Positions 39,901 through 51,124 of a stretch of DNA of 64,000 nucleotides are shown piece by piece. The notes beneath the pieces are model-generated. The model did no database searches, was not told the DNA's origin, and saw only the letters and a list, made by a program, of their open reading frames with translations. The DNA comes from Sarcocystis neurona. Its lineage: Eukaryota; Apicomplexa; Conoidasida; Eucoccidiorida; Sarcocystidae. The stretch spans positions 3,035,500-3,099,499 of the forward strand of contig KL647301.1 in NCBI GenBank assembly GCA_000727475.1. The letters run 5' to 3'. Each line of letters begins with the position of its first letter. Position 1 is the stretch's first letter. The position numbers and the translations under genes were made by a program.

Positions 39901-42900
39901 CTGGTGTCTTATTCTTTTTCTTCTGCGTGTCGTATTTGTTAGTGTCGAACGCCTGACGAAGAGGCGCGCACACCACCTCTTACGGCGCGGACTTTTCTTC
40001 TCACACCGAGACTTCGATTTGCTGCTGGATCATTTGGAGAAGCGCAAACAGCTGCAGACGGCCGGCGATAAAAGGGAGCTGCTCGAGAGTGGCCTGGAGA
40101 ACGACAGCAGCAGCAGTAGCCGAGAAGGCGGTCTTCCGCCGTTCTACATCTACACGGGACGGGGCCCTTCGTCGGAGTCGCTGCACCTCGGACATCTTAT
40201 CCCTTTCATTTTCACCAAGTGGCTTCAGGTGATCCGCTGCCTCCACTGTTTCCTTTTCCTTCATGAGACGCTTCACGCAGAAGTTGTTCCTTCGGCAGAA
40301 TTACAGAATTTGTTAGTCGGGACACACGGCTGTTCGTTCGCGAAAGATGGACCGGTCTCCTTATTTTTGAAGTTTGTATAGAAGGAAATGTGGAGAAATG
40401 TGCTTTTATTCTATGTGTGTAGGCATATCCTTTACGTGTATGTGTGGGTGTGTACGTATGGGGAGGTGTTGTATATACATGTATGTACATACATGTTCAG
40501 GTGTGTGTGTGGGTATCTACCTGCGCTTGTGCCTGCCGGTGCGTAAGAACCTACACACTACACGTATATATATGTTAGTATGTGAACGCGGCTGTGGACT
40601 GATACGTAGGTCGACGGACGCAACAGAATAAAGAAGGCCGCGGGTAGACAGGTCTGTACAGCTTGTCTTCAGCGTACTGACCAGGTGTCGTCGTGCTCGC
40701 GTGCTGAAGGGGAAACCGATATTTTTGCGCGGCTTCGGGCTGCAGAAAAAGGAGTCTTCTCTTGCGTGTATCCGCCTAGGTGTATTGCTACGTATATCCG
40801 AAGGTCTATTCGTGTGCGTACAAGTGCGTATACGCGGGCATTTTTATATATGTATGGATAGGTGGGTATTCCTGCGTCCACGTGTATGCGTACATAGGTA
40901 CTTGTGTGTGGATATATCCATATATATGTATATCTATATCCAAGCACATGTATAGCGATCTGTGCATACCTGTATATATATGTATATGAGTGCGATTGCT
41001 GGCTGACGTGGGACGGGTGCAGGAGGCGTTTAACGTGCCGCTGGTGATACAACTAACCGACGACGAGAAGTTTCTGTTTAAGGATCAACTTACTTTGGCG
41101 ACGACGCACCAGCTGGCCTTCGAAAATGCGAAGGATATCATCGCGTGCGGCTTTGATCCGGCCAAAACTTTCATCTTCTCCGGTAAAGTCACTTCTTCAT
41201 CGCGTTCTCGCAATTACTCTGTTCTGTCTCGCTACAACTTGCAGCGCACGTAAACGCGTGCGTCTTAGGTGCGTGGGCAGACGGCAGCACACTGTCTCTT
41301 CATCAGCCGTTCCTGCTGTGGCGTGTCTCGTGCCGCCCGTGTGTCCCTTTTTGTTGCTGTGTTGAAATTCTGGCGCTTTCGCCTTTGCCGCCGCTGCACC
41401 AGTATCTAACGCGCCTGATGGCGGTTTTTTAGTGCTTCTTGTCCTCCTGCCTCACATTTGTTTCGACCTCTGCTGCTTCCTGCGGTGCACTACTCGTTGC
41501 TGCTGTTTCTCTCCTTCCTTTTTCTCTCCCCTCCTCTTCCCCTAGTCTTTTCCCTCTTCCCTCTTCTTCTTCTTTTCCTCTCGCCGGTCCTTCCCTCCGT
41601 CTCTCTGTCTTTTTTTCTACTCTCCTTTTCACTCCGTTCTCCCTCCTCTCACCGTCTTCTCCCACTTCCTCCTCCTGTCGCTCTCGCCCTTCCCCGTTCT
41701 CTTCCTTCGTGTGTGTGTCTCTGTGTCGACGTGCTCTGCTGCTCGGCCCCACCCGCTGCGACCGCGGTGCCGCGACATTTTTGCTGGCGCTGCTCTGCTG
41801 CTTTCGGTCGTGCGCGGAGTGCGCCTGGTGGTCGCCGCATTCCCGGCCGGGCTCTGAGGGCGCTTTTGCGTGTTTTGCGTGTCCACCGCAGACTTGGACT
41901 ACATCCAGCATTTGTACCCCGTTGTGCTGGAAATTCAAAAGAGAGTGACTTTCAACCAGACGCGAGGAATTTTCGGATTCGGCGAGAGTGACAACATCGG
42001 CAAAATCGCCTTTCCTGCTGTGCAGGCAGCTCCCTCCTTCCCTAACGCCTTCCCGATGATCTTCGGCACCCACGCGTCTGGCGTGCGCTGCCTCGTCCCT
42101 CAGGTGAATTTCTGCGTCCCGCTCGTGCGTCTCTCTCCCTGCATCTCTCTTGGTACAGTGTCTATGGTTTTTGTCTACTGGATTTTATCTGGCCTTTCCT
42201 CTCCGTCTTCACGTAACTGCCTGCACCGAGTTGCACGCACTGCTCTCTCGAAAATATGTGTGCGCGCGTAGATTTTCTAAGTATACGTGGATGTCTGTTC
42301 TGCGTTCGTTTCCAAGAGTCTCTAGACGAAGACGCCAGGGTCCCTACCAGAAACTTCTTCAGTCTTCTCTTAGTTCATGCGCCGCGAGAGGAAATCGGCA
42401 CCAGTGCCAGCGAGTGTAGTTCTTCTCAGCTGGAGAAACACCGTCTTGTGCTGTCTAGCCTCTCCCGCACTCGCGCCGCAGGTTGCCCGCGCACGTGGCG
42501 CGACCCCGCAGACGATTTTTTCCTTCCTTGTTGCGGTGGTGTGCATACGACTTGCACAGAAACGTTTTTCAATTTTTTGTTGCCACCACCTATTTTCTTG
42601 CTTTTTTGCGTGTTTAGTGTCTCTTTATCGTCGTGCGTACGGACGAATCTGTAGACCTTCCTCCCTTCTACGAAGCCTTGCAGCGTTCACAGTTGGCCGT
42701 GCACGTCCTCCTACATTTACTCGGTGGACGCAATTGCATCCCACCCCTCTACATATATGCGTATAGGTAGGTTGATATATAGATATGTATGTGTGTATAT
42801 ATATATGCATAGATATGTATGTGATATATATATATATATATGCACATAGCTGCTCTTTTTTCCTCGGTGTAGGTGTACCCGATGTTATCGCGAAGACGCA

Positions 42901-45900
42901 CGTGTTCCCGCTCCAGGGGAATTGTGAGAGAGAAGGCTGAGAGAGAGACAAGCGCACGCTCTGCATGGTGCTGCAGTCTTGTTCCTGCCACTGGAGTGCG
43001 GCCTCGAGCGTCGTGGCAGTGGAAGCTGTTGTCCCTTCTTTGAATAGAAAGACAAGTGAGACTGTGTGGTTGCCGGTGGTACGTGCGTACGTATTCCTGC
43101 GTGTGCGTGCTGCGTATTCGTGCAATATGTGGCCGCATGGACACACGTGCGTGTACATATGTGTAGATATAACATATGTGCATACGTTTATATGTACTGG
43201 AGTAGTTGTAGTACCTCCGTGATCAGGCAGTTCGTACATATATATATATATATATATATACATATATATATGAATACGTGCATATTTGTATATGACCAAT
43301 ATATATACATATATAAATATATATATATATATCTTTGTATGGATGAACGTATTCGGATGTACATTTATATAATATATGCTGCTTTGTCTTCCCTCCATCT
43401 AAATATGTACGTATGTGTGTATGTGCGCATATACGTATATGACTTAATATATTTATATAAATATATATACATCTTTGTATGGATGAACTTGTTTGGATGT
43501 ACGTGTATATATTATGTATTACTTTGTCTTATGGCATCGCATCTGCACAGGCAATAGATCAAGATCCATACTTTCGAATGACACGGGACGTAGCGCCACG
43601 TCTGGGCTTATTGAAGCCTGCACTGATCCATTCGAAATTCTTCCCCGCTCTCCAAGGTTTCAAAACGAAGATGTCTGGGTCTGTAGTCACTTCTTCTATC
43701 TTTTTGACGGATACTCCAGAAGAAATCAAGGCGAAAATAAACAAATACGCCTTTTCTGGTAAGCCGCTGGTATCCACTCCTTGCAAACGGAGCTTCGTGT
43801 TCCGGGCTAAATTAAGTTGGGCGGGTTCCCAGGAAACAGAGCGTCTACACGAGTTTCCACGTCTTCTCCTTCTGCCACCTCTATCAAGGAGATATATGTA
43901 TATGTATGTATGCATATAGGTGGTGAATACCTGCAGGCGGCGTTGTCTCCCCGGTGTGTATATGTATATGTCTGTCTTCACCGAGTGTATATATATAGGC
44001 GTGTGGCAGATGGTCTTTTCCCCTGTTTCAAGCAAGTAGAGTTGTGTAGACGGTGTTGTGTGGGGGCAACTACGTGAGTGTTCGGGTGAGTTGGTGATGT
44101 AGTGTGTAACAAGCGTGCACCTGTAAAGGATTGCACCTGCAAATATATTTTGATGTGCGTACATGTGCAGGCTATCGATTTTATGTGTCTATATGTGTAC
44201 AGCATATATATATATGTATGTAGACGTGAGTACGTATATATATGTAAAGTGTCACTGACGTATATTGAAGGCGCTCTGCGTGGTTGAATTTGTTGTAGAC
44301 GTCTGGTAGAAATTCTTTGTTTGTGGAAGGAGGCGCGTGTTTGGCGTGTGCAACTGTTGACTCTCCAGGAGGACAGGCAACGCAGGACGAGCAGAAGGCA
44401 AAGGGGGCGAATCTCGAGGTTGACGTGCCGTTCCACTATCTGACCTTTTTCTTGGAAGATGACGAAAAACTGCGCGACATTGGTGAGTGCCTTCCGCGTC
44501 TTCTCTGTCGATATGCTGCCTCCCGACACTTGCAATACAGCAGAGAGAGATACAAAAACAGCTGTTTGACGAACTGCTGTGGCGTAGACGGCAGCCCAGC
44601 AATCAACTTGACACGAGCAGTGTAAGTAGCATTCTGTAGACTGGGTTGCCATATGGATTTACTCGGAGATTTGTGGCTGCAGGGTTATACTCCGAGATTT
44701 GTAGCCGTAGGCGTATACTCCGAGATTTGTAGCTGCAGGAGTGTACTCCGAGATTTGTAGCCGTGGGCGTATACTTCGGTGTATGTACCCCTAGGGGTAT
44801 ACTCCGAGATTTGTAGCCGTAGGCATATACTCCGAGATTTGTAGGCGCAGGGGTATACTCCGGGATTTATAGCGGTAGGGGTATACTTCGGGATTTGCAG
44901 CCGTAGGGGTATACTCCGAGACTAGTAGCCGCAGGGGCACACTCCTCGGTTTGTGCAGCTGAGCCGTGGTGTGCCTGCCAATCACGGTATACAGCAGGAT
45001 TTCAGGGACAGCTCTGCGCATCACGTGTCAAGCTGGAAAACTTACTTGCTACCAAAGCGGTGGAATCTCCTTCTTCGTCACCGGCTTTCCTCTCTGTCTG
45101 CAAGCAAACCTTTCATTTCGAGTGGGCGCATAATCAGCTGTACGCCGACCCATTCACATATGTATATCTATACCTAGTTCAACACGTACGTGTGTACATG
45201 GAGGTCTTCGTCTTGTGCAGAGATTCACACCCCTCCGTTCTGTTCTGTCTCACGCAGATCCACGAACTCTGCGTATATCACACTCCTTGTCTGCTCTGTG
45301 GATCGGTGGCTGCATGCATGCATCAGCAGCTTTACTGGTCCCCCGTTTGGAAGCGAAAAGCGCGCGTTTGTTGTTTTTCTCCGGAGTTCTGCTGGAGAGG
45401 CTTCAGACCTTTTAGAAGATTCCGTGTCCCGCTCGTGTGTTCGCGTGGGCTGCCGGCGGCTGTGCTGCTGCTACAGCCGCTGCGTTGCTGCGATTGTTTA
45501 TACTGCTTCTCGGGCTGCTGATCCAGGAGCGGTTGGTGCTTGTGGCGGAAAGCAAGCGGACAGGTACTGATCAGCGTTGTGCACTCAAGTCTAGTTTTTC
45601 ATTTTATTACAGAGCTTCACTCCAGTTGTTCTTCGCGTTCAGCGTAGCAACACGTCCAGGCCTTCGTGTCTGTCTGCGTGCGGATCTGTTTGCAGGGGAG
45701 AAGTACAGCAGCGGACGCATGCAGACGGGAGAGGTGAAAGCCGTTCTGATTGAAGTGCTGCAGAAGTTGGTGAAGGAACACCAGGTGAGGCAACAAAGCG
45801 AAACAACAAAAATACTTGAACCGGACGAAGAGCAGTAGTAGCGGCTGCATCGGAGAAGTCGGCACGCACAGAAGCAGTCAACGCAAAAATAGAAGAACCC

Positions 45901-46536
45901 ATGCGCACGTGGGTGGCCCGCCGGAGAAACGCGCGGAGTGCAGAGGTCCACGCACGTGTCTTGTCGACTAATAAAGAAAGAGAAATTCAGTTCCATTTTG
46001 ACCAAAGAGAAATGCAGTACCTGTGCAGACACAAAGGCGTGCTGTTCCCGTCAACTGCAAGGCACGTGATATCCTCTGTGCGCGAGCAGCTTTTGCGTCG
46101 TCGTGTGGGGTCGTCGCTGCTTTGAATTCTACTCTGTGCGCGCATACACATACCTTTATGGAAAGGTGTCTGTACACGCGCACTCATACGTACGTCTGTA
46201 AACACACGTGCGTTTTTGTACATATAATATTTGTGTGAGAGCAGAGACACTGTTATTTGCAAGGAAGCAGAGGGGGCGCTTGCGTGAGCGTACACTTGCG
46301 TACCTGTGTGAACGCGTATGGAAGAGGGCGCGTCGCTTCAGGTGTATCGTATACGTACGGCTTTACAGATATATGTGGGGACATAGTGAGGCAGGGGTAA
46401 TAATATGCCTTGTTGCATCAGCGCGGGATGCTGTGTGCAGGAGCGGCGAGCGGCAGTGACTGACGACGTAGTCAGGCGTTTCATGGACCCCTTCCGACCA
46501 GAACTGAAGCAATGGGGGGCGGCCGCGTCTTCTTAG
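33748..46536 (+). CDS. Cytosolic tryptophanyl-tRNA synthetase with AlaX-like N-terminal domain, 13 exons, 634 aa
   Basis: Exons: 33748-33864, 34828-35033, 35875-35918, 36787-36995, 37822-37940, 39271-39315, 39943-40228, 41023-41182, 41892-42103, 43551-43758, 44369-44482, 45696-45784, 46441-46536. All introns are GT/AG, all phases agree and the sum is 1905 nt ending in TAG. The enzyme charges tRNA-Trp with tryptophan using ATP (class I synthetase). Catalytic marks: [15 protein letters not shown] with the HIGH-like HLGH at residues 328-331, [10 protein letters not shown] at 467-476 and a KMSKS-like KMSGS at 506-510; the C-terminal [11 protein letters not shown] matches the eukaryotic/archaeal form. 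Residues 1 to about 190 form an AlaX-like module as known in Plasmodium and Toxoplasma cytosolic TrpRS. ATG 33748 has A at -3 and G at +4. Short Ala (160-165) and Ser (302-306) runs interrupt the protein. Confidence 0.5.
38040..38360. repeat. Degenerate GTACGTACACCGGGAA-type repeats in TrpRS intron 5
   Basis: Several diverged copies of a GTACGTRCACC(G/A)GG(A/C)A word followed by ATC/TCAAAT occur near 38090, 38168, 38300 and 38358, with spacing of about 60-130 bp. Confidence 0.5.
39271..39315 (+). other. TrpRS exon 6, a 45-nt microexon
   Basis: GAGCCAG acceptor, 45 nt, GGTACG donor. It supplies the segment [15 protein letters not shown] that every eukaryotic TrpRS needs between the DYNKLL and [10 protein letters not shown] blocks. 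Phases are 2 on both sides (TT+A, CG+T). Skipping it would keep the frame but remove 15 residues. Confidence 0.5.
41400..41880. other. CT-rich stretch of TrpRS intron 8
   Basis: Almost uninterrupted pyrimidine-rich plus strand (TCCTC, CTTTT words) occupies the 3' two thirds of the intron. ORFs on both strands here are composition artefacts. Confidence 0.5.
43288..43550. repeat. ~140-bp tandem duplication abutting the exon 10 acceptor
   Basis: The word ATCTTTGTATGGATGAAC starts at 43331 and at 43471. The copies continue with GGATGTAC, a TA stretch and CTTTGTCTT. Copy two runs into the CTGCACAG acceptor of TrpRS exon 10 at 43550; copy one lacks an equivalent CAG. Confidence 0.5.
44662..44950. 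repeat. 28-bp tandem repeat, about 10 copies, in TrpRS intron 11
   Basis: The unit is TATACTCCGAGATTTGTAGC plus CGTAGGGG, with substitutions between copies but nearly constant length. It lies entirely within the intron 44483-45695. A minus ORF across it repeats a frame-cycling Tyr/Pro/Arg/Ser pattern because 28 is not a multiple of three. Confidence 0.5.
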
Positions 46537-47014
46537 GCGTGCGCAGACGCACAGAGTTCTGCTGCACGTGTGTACACTTGCGTTCGGTTGACGCCAGCGC
46601 CGAATCGTGGTCGTGTCTGAAGAAACACCAGTGCGGCGCGTCTGCTAGCTCGCGCTGAAGGCGACTGGGATGCGACACGTCTACCCGTACATATCTCTCT
46701 TCGATTTCAAGTGGGGACACGTATTCTATGGGTTCGACACCACGTCCGCGCTTGCCAGTGTAGAGACCAATGTAGAGTTCTTCCGTGTTTCTTTCCCGGA
46801 TATTCATGTATATGTCCGTCGCCCCGTTGCGGCAGTGTAGAAGTAGTTTGTGTGGTGGCCCCGAATCTCGCTGCAGAGGAGCAGACTGCGGCACCGTGAA
46901 AATCTCCGCTGGTGCACGTGGCCTGCTGAAGCAGGTAGCCACCACTGCTCGGCGCGACTGCGTGACGCGCGGTATGTGGGGGGACTCCATACTTTGGACA
47001 CCTGCGCAGCCCAC
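46481..47014 (-). CDS. Unassigned ORF antisense to the TrpRS 3' end
   Basis: This 177-codon frame overlaps the last TrpRS exon by 56 nt on the opposite strand. Its composition is mixed and protein-like (for example IYMNIRERNTEELYIGLYTG), but there is no recognised domain and an ORF of this length is near what chance gives in this window. It could be a convergent gene's last exon or nothing. Confidence 0.5.
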   Translation of the reverse strand: MGCAGVQSMESPHIPRVTQSRRAVVATCFSRPRAPAEIFTVPQSAPLQRDSGPPHKLLLHCRNGATDIYMNIRERNTEELYIGLYTGKRGRGVEPIEYVSPLEIEERYVRVDVSHPSRLQRELADAPHWCFFRHDHDSALASTERKCTHVQQNSVRLRTPKKTRPPPIASVLVGRGP

Positions 47015-50000
47015 CCTCCATTGTGATGGCGCAGTACTTTCGCAGAGAACGTACTGTGTGGCATCTCCTCGTTGGCTACTGCGCAGACGGACGTGCTACA
47101 AGAACGTGTCAAGTGGTTCGTCTTACAAGACCTGTCGCCGTCACCACGTGTGTCTGTTGTGCAACACACCAGAAGGTGTGTGTTTGTGCATTCGTCGCGT
47201 GCAGTTCTGTGGGGTTTTTGTGGGTAGCCCGCAGTCGGCTCTCAATAGGAAAAACACAGGGTTGGCGTGTATTCGTCTTGGTCATGTAACGAAGTACCGC
47301 TCTGCGTGACGCCGGTACGTTTGAATGTGAGCAGCTGTGAATGGGTCACAGTAGTCCTTGTGTGCTTTTTCCACCGTGGTGGAGGAGGCGTCGTGTCAAT
47401 TTGGTAGGCTTGTCTCGTCTGTGTGGAAGATTTCTGTAGGAGACAACCGAAACTCTACGACTGTGCTACAGCCATGTTTTTCCAGTGAGGTCGTCGAAGG
47501 ACTTGACTTTTACAGTCTTAGCCGTCGTGTTCGCGCCAAGCGCACACGGTAAAGTCAGTTTGTGTGTGGTGATGTGTGACACCGCTCTCTGCGTGAAATG
47601 TGATCAAAAATCGCCTTCTGTACTGTGTTGCATGACGTGGAACCGGACGCGCAGAAAGGGTACTGGACCAAATAAATTCGCACGTGATTCGAAATCATCT
47701 ATGCAGCTTCCCCACGCCAAAAAAGGGTTTCTTCAAATGCACCACTCTGCGCTCGATAACATTTTCCTGCTTTTCGCGCACATTAAAATGCGTAAGGCAG
47801 TAGTCTGCCATTGCGAGGCATCGTTCCATGTCAGCACTTGAGGTGTCCAACAGTCACTGGTACTTCCGTAGTGCACAAAAGCGCCAGCAGAGAACAACAT
47901 GCGTGTTTACTTGGAAGCCTTTCGCTGTCGCCAACCTCAGCGTTGGATAGAGCAATGTGATTTTCGTCAGTTATCCTACAAGCCTAGTCGTGTCTGCCGC
48001 AGGCTTCCGCGCGTCTGCAAGTCTACATGAGGTAGTCAAAAAGCTGAAAGCCCACTTCGGGAAGACCTATATATTAAGTCAAGAACTGACGTCAACCACC
48101 GAGGTCAACAGCAGGGTTCCCGCCTATTCCAGCTACGCGCCTGTCAGTGATGCTGGAGACGTCCGGTTTTTAAAAACGACCGTGTCTGCATGCACTCATT
48201 CTGCATGTGTGTGAACGAAGAGAGCATCGTTTTTCGGTTGTAATACAGGTGCTAAAAGAGATATGCTACAATGTATAGCGCACTACCCCCCAAAAGAAAT
48301 GGTCTTTATTCGGCAGCGTCATTTTTCTTAAACGTCTACTTGTGTAATACACTTCGAGTATGCTCTGTCCCCCCCGTGCGCTTGGTGTGTGTGTGTGTGT
48401 TATACGTATGTTTAAGACACACATACGTATTTATGATTTTCCGTAATTAGCATGGAGGCGTGTGCACACGTGCTTTGTGTAGCCTCTTCACAAGCGTGTG
48501 AATTTCTGATGTGCAGGTTTGTACATCTGTAGGCGGAGACCCACACGAAAGAAAATATTTGTGGGAAGGTTTGTTGCGCGCAGCTGTCTGCACAAACACA
48601 GTACCTACTACTTATCAGAGAGTCGGGCGGTCTACCTTTTGCAACACCCCTGCTCAGCCACTGTACTACTTGTAGCGAACGATGGAGATACACACACATA
48701 TAGCATCTAGGTGGAATGAAAACAGCCTCTGTTTCAATTCCTACCAAGTGCGTGAACGTGTGTATACGCAATTGTAACGAAAGAGAGAGACGCGTGCCCT
48801 TGGTACTGCCCAGCAACATATATATATATATATATATATGTATATATTTACGTACCTGTTTTAGAATGACAGCGTACGCATACATGCATATATATATATA
48901 TATATGCGTATATGGTATAACTGAGTTTAGAAGAGCTGCTTTTAGACGAGCACGTACACAGTTGGTACTACAGTCTGTACACACGTGTGTATTGAGACGT
49001 CTTGCTCTCGCCTACGAGCCCCACTTCAGCTGCCAATATATGTGATGTAGCGTGTACATACAGAATACGTCTATTTTAGTGGCTGCGCCTGCATTGAGAC
49101 ATGTGAATGATGTCTTTGCAGCAGACGTACGCAAATGCGTATTTGTATTTGCTGTGTGTACATTTTGCTCATCATGTGTACGTGCCTGTACGTGTGTACG
49201 GATACATTTTTATATACATATTTATACACATACTCACTCAGTATTTGGAAGATGTCAGGTCTGCCTGTATCTGCGTAGACGCGGTATCGCGCGTGTACTT
49301 GTGCGCGGATATACAGAGGCTAACAGCTGCTCTACAGCGTTTTTCTGTTGAGTGACCGTGCATTCGAAGGCAGCGCACGGATTAACATTAGAAGAGAATT
49401 CAGTGCGTCGTGTCCGCATTTGTTTGCATCTGTGTGTACGGACAATTATTAACGCGTCCGCGGTGCGGCGTGCAGATGGTGGTATACTTATCTGCTATCA
49501 ACCTGCTCTGCAGATACGCATACAAGTATAGCTGATTACACGTGTACACGAACAAACGCATACGAATGTGTGGAAAGACATTCACATTTTGTTGTGATAT
49601 ATGTGTATACCTATAAGCAGACCGAGCTGTAACATGCGCTTTCCAAAGTGGAATTAGTCGATGTTCTACACAGCATATCTCAATTATAACACACAACACA
49701 CTAATTTCCTACTGACGTGACAACAGCGTATGCACGCCGTGCGGTGCCTAAGATTGTACGTAAGGCGCGGAGCACTTTTCACTGGATATGCAGTCCTTTT
49801 CGCACGGCTTGTCAGCAAATGCTTAAGTGCCACAAGCTTGCTTGCTAGAAAGTGCAACACGCAGGAGGCCGTGCATCGCTTGTCTAGAGGTGTAGAAGAG
49901 ACCAGGAGGAGGACCAGACACTTTGCTGTTTGCCCACGTGATTGTAGCCTTTTCGGTAGACGATTTGAAATTTTAAGGATGTACACCGCTACACGTGTAT

Positions 50001-50893
50001 CTCCGTGTGCATTTGCACGTATATGTCAGCAGACAATGGGGCAAATACAACCATGCACATATATGTATGTGTACGCGCGTACCTGTAGTAGAGGAGTAGG
50101 CAGGAAAGCGTCGTGCAATTTCGGAAGGGAGCGCATACCGTGGAGCACAGAGGTTGCGTCAATTCTTACTTCGAGAGCTCCGTCAGCACGCAAACGTGTA
50201 AACTGGCAGCGCGATACTCAGAGTGCGTACGCACTCTCACGAGTGCGACAAGCATCTGCCTTTGAATAGATCCGCATATACGCTGAGTACAAAAGCGAAA
50301 ACGAAAATATGCGGAGGTACCCTTTTTGCCGGAGAACTCGACCAGGGGTGACGAAATAGGCAGTCGCCGGCAACAAAGCTGAAGTAAACTGTCTGCATCT
50401 TGACAAATGAAATCACTCGAAAGGTCCTGCGCAAGCGCATCCCAAACATTTGGTCTCCAGAAAATCCCGCTTACGTAGAGGACACCTTAGCAGCGATCGA
50501 CAGTGCAGAATACACCCTTAAGTGTTTTTCGCGCCCCTCCTGCGAGTATCAAATGTTTTCTATTCCCACGTGGTTTTCTGGTTTCTGTGGTCTTATCACA
50601 ATAGCCTTATCAACTACCAGTGGAAACTCCTCTGCAAATGAATGTGGCATTGTAGACACTGTCATTTCCGAAACGGTGTCTCCAAAGTACACTTCCTTAC
50701 ACGTGTGCTGTAGAAACACAACTGCCACATGTAAAATGGTACAGCTTTACGTACGGCAGCAGGGAAACATACGGCTGCAAGCGTCTGCACATAATTGTTT
50801 GGTTCCTATTAGTGAAGAGAGATGCAGTTGCTTCACTTCCATACGGTCGTTGTATATTGACGAACAGCAGTCCTCTCGTCCTCTCGTCCAAGT

Positions 50894-51124
50894 ATGACAC
50901 GGTTTAACATTTTTCCGTGCCGCGTATGCAGGAGTTATCTACTGCGTGGACGCAGACCGATATCGTCGAAAAGTGCGACTGACCTCTCTTTCAGTCTAAC
51001 AGCCTACTACAAGCCCTCGGGCTCTGGTCGTAACTGTGTGGTAATGTTTCACTCGTGTAGAAAGAATTATCCACAGTCTGGCGTGCTGCCACAGGGTGAA
51101 TGTATAATCATGGACGTGTACTAG
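50894..51124 (+). CDS. Possible last exon of a small secreted antigen-like protein
   Basis: After a TATGCAG acceptor-like site the frame reads DLSFSLTAYYKPSGSGRNC, then CVVMFHSC, then GECIIMDVY and a stop. This spacing of strand, proline/glycine turn, two Cys and a final hydrophobic-Cys strand loosely resembles the C-terminal part of Eimeria TA4-type surface antigens. The likeness is by eye only, and upstream exons with a signal peptide were not found. Confidence 0.5.
   Translation: MTRFNIFPCRVCRSYLLRGRRPISSKSATDLSFSLTAYYKPSGSGRNCVVMFHSCRKNYPQSGVLPQGECIIMDVY

Noticed and set aside
41429..42073. Minus-strand 214-codon Glu/Lys/Arg-rich ORF
   Set aside because: It is antisense to the CT-rich TrpRS intron 8 and to exon 9.
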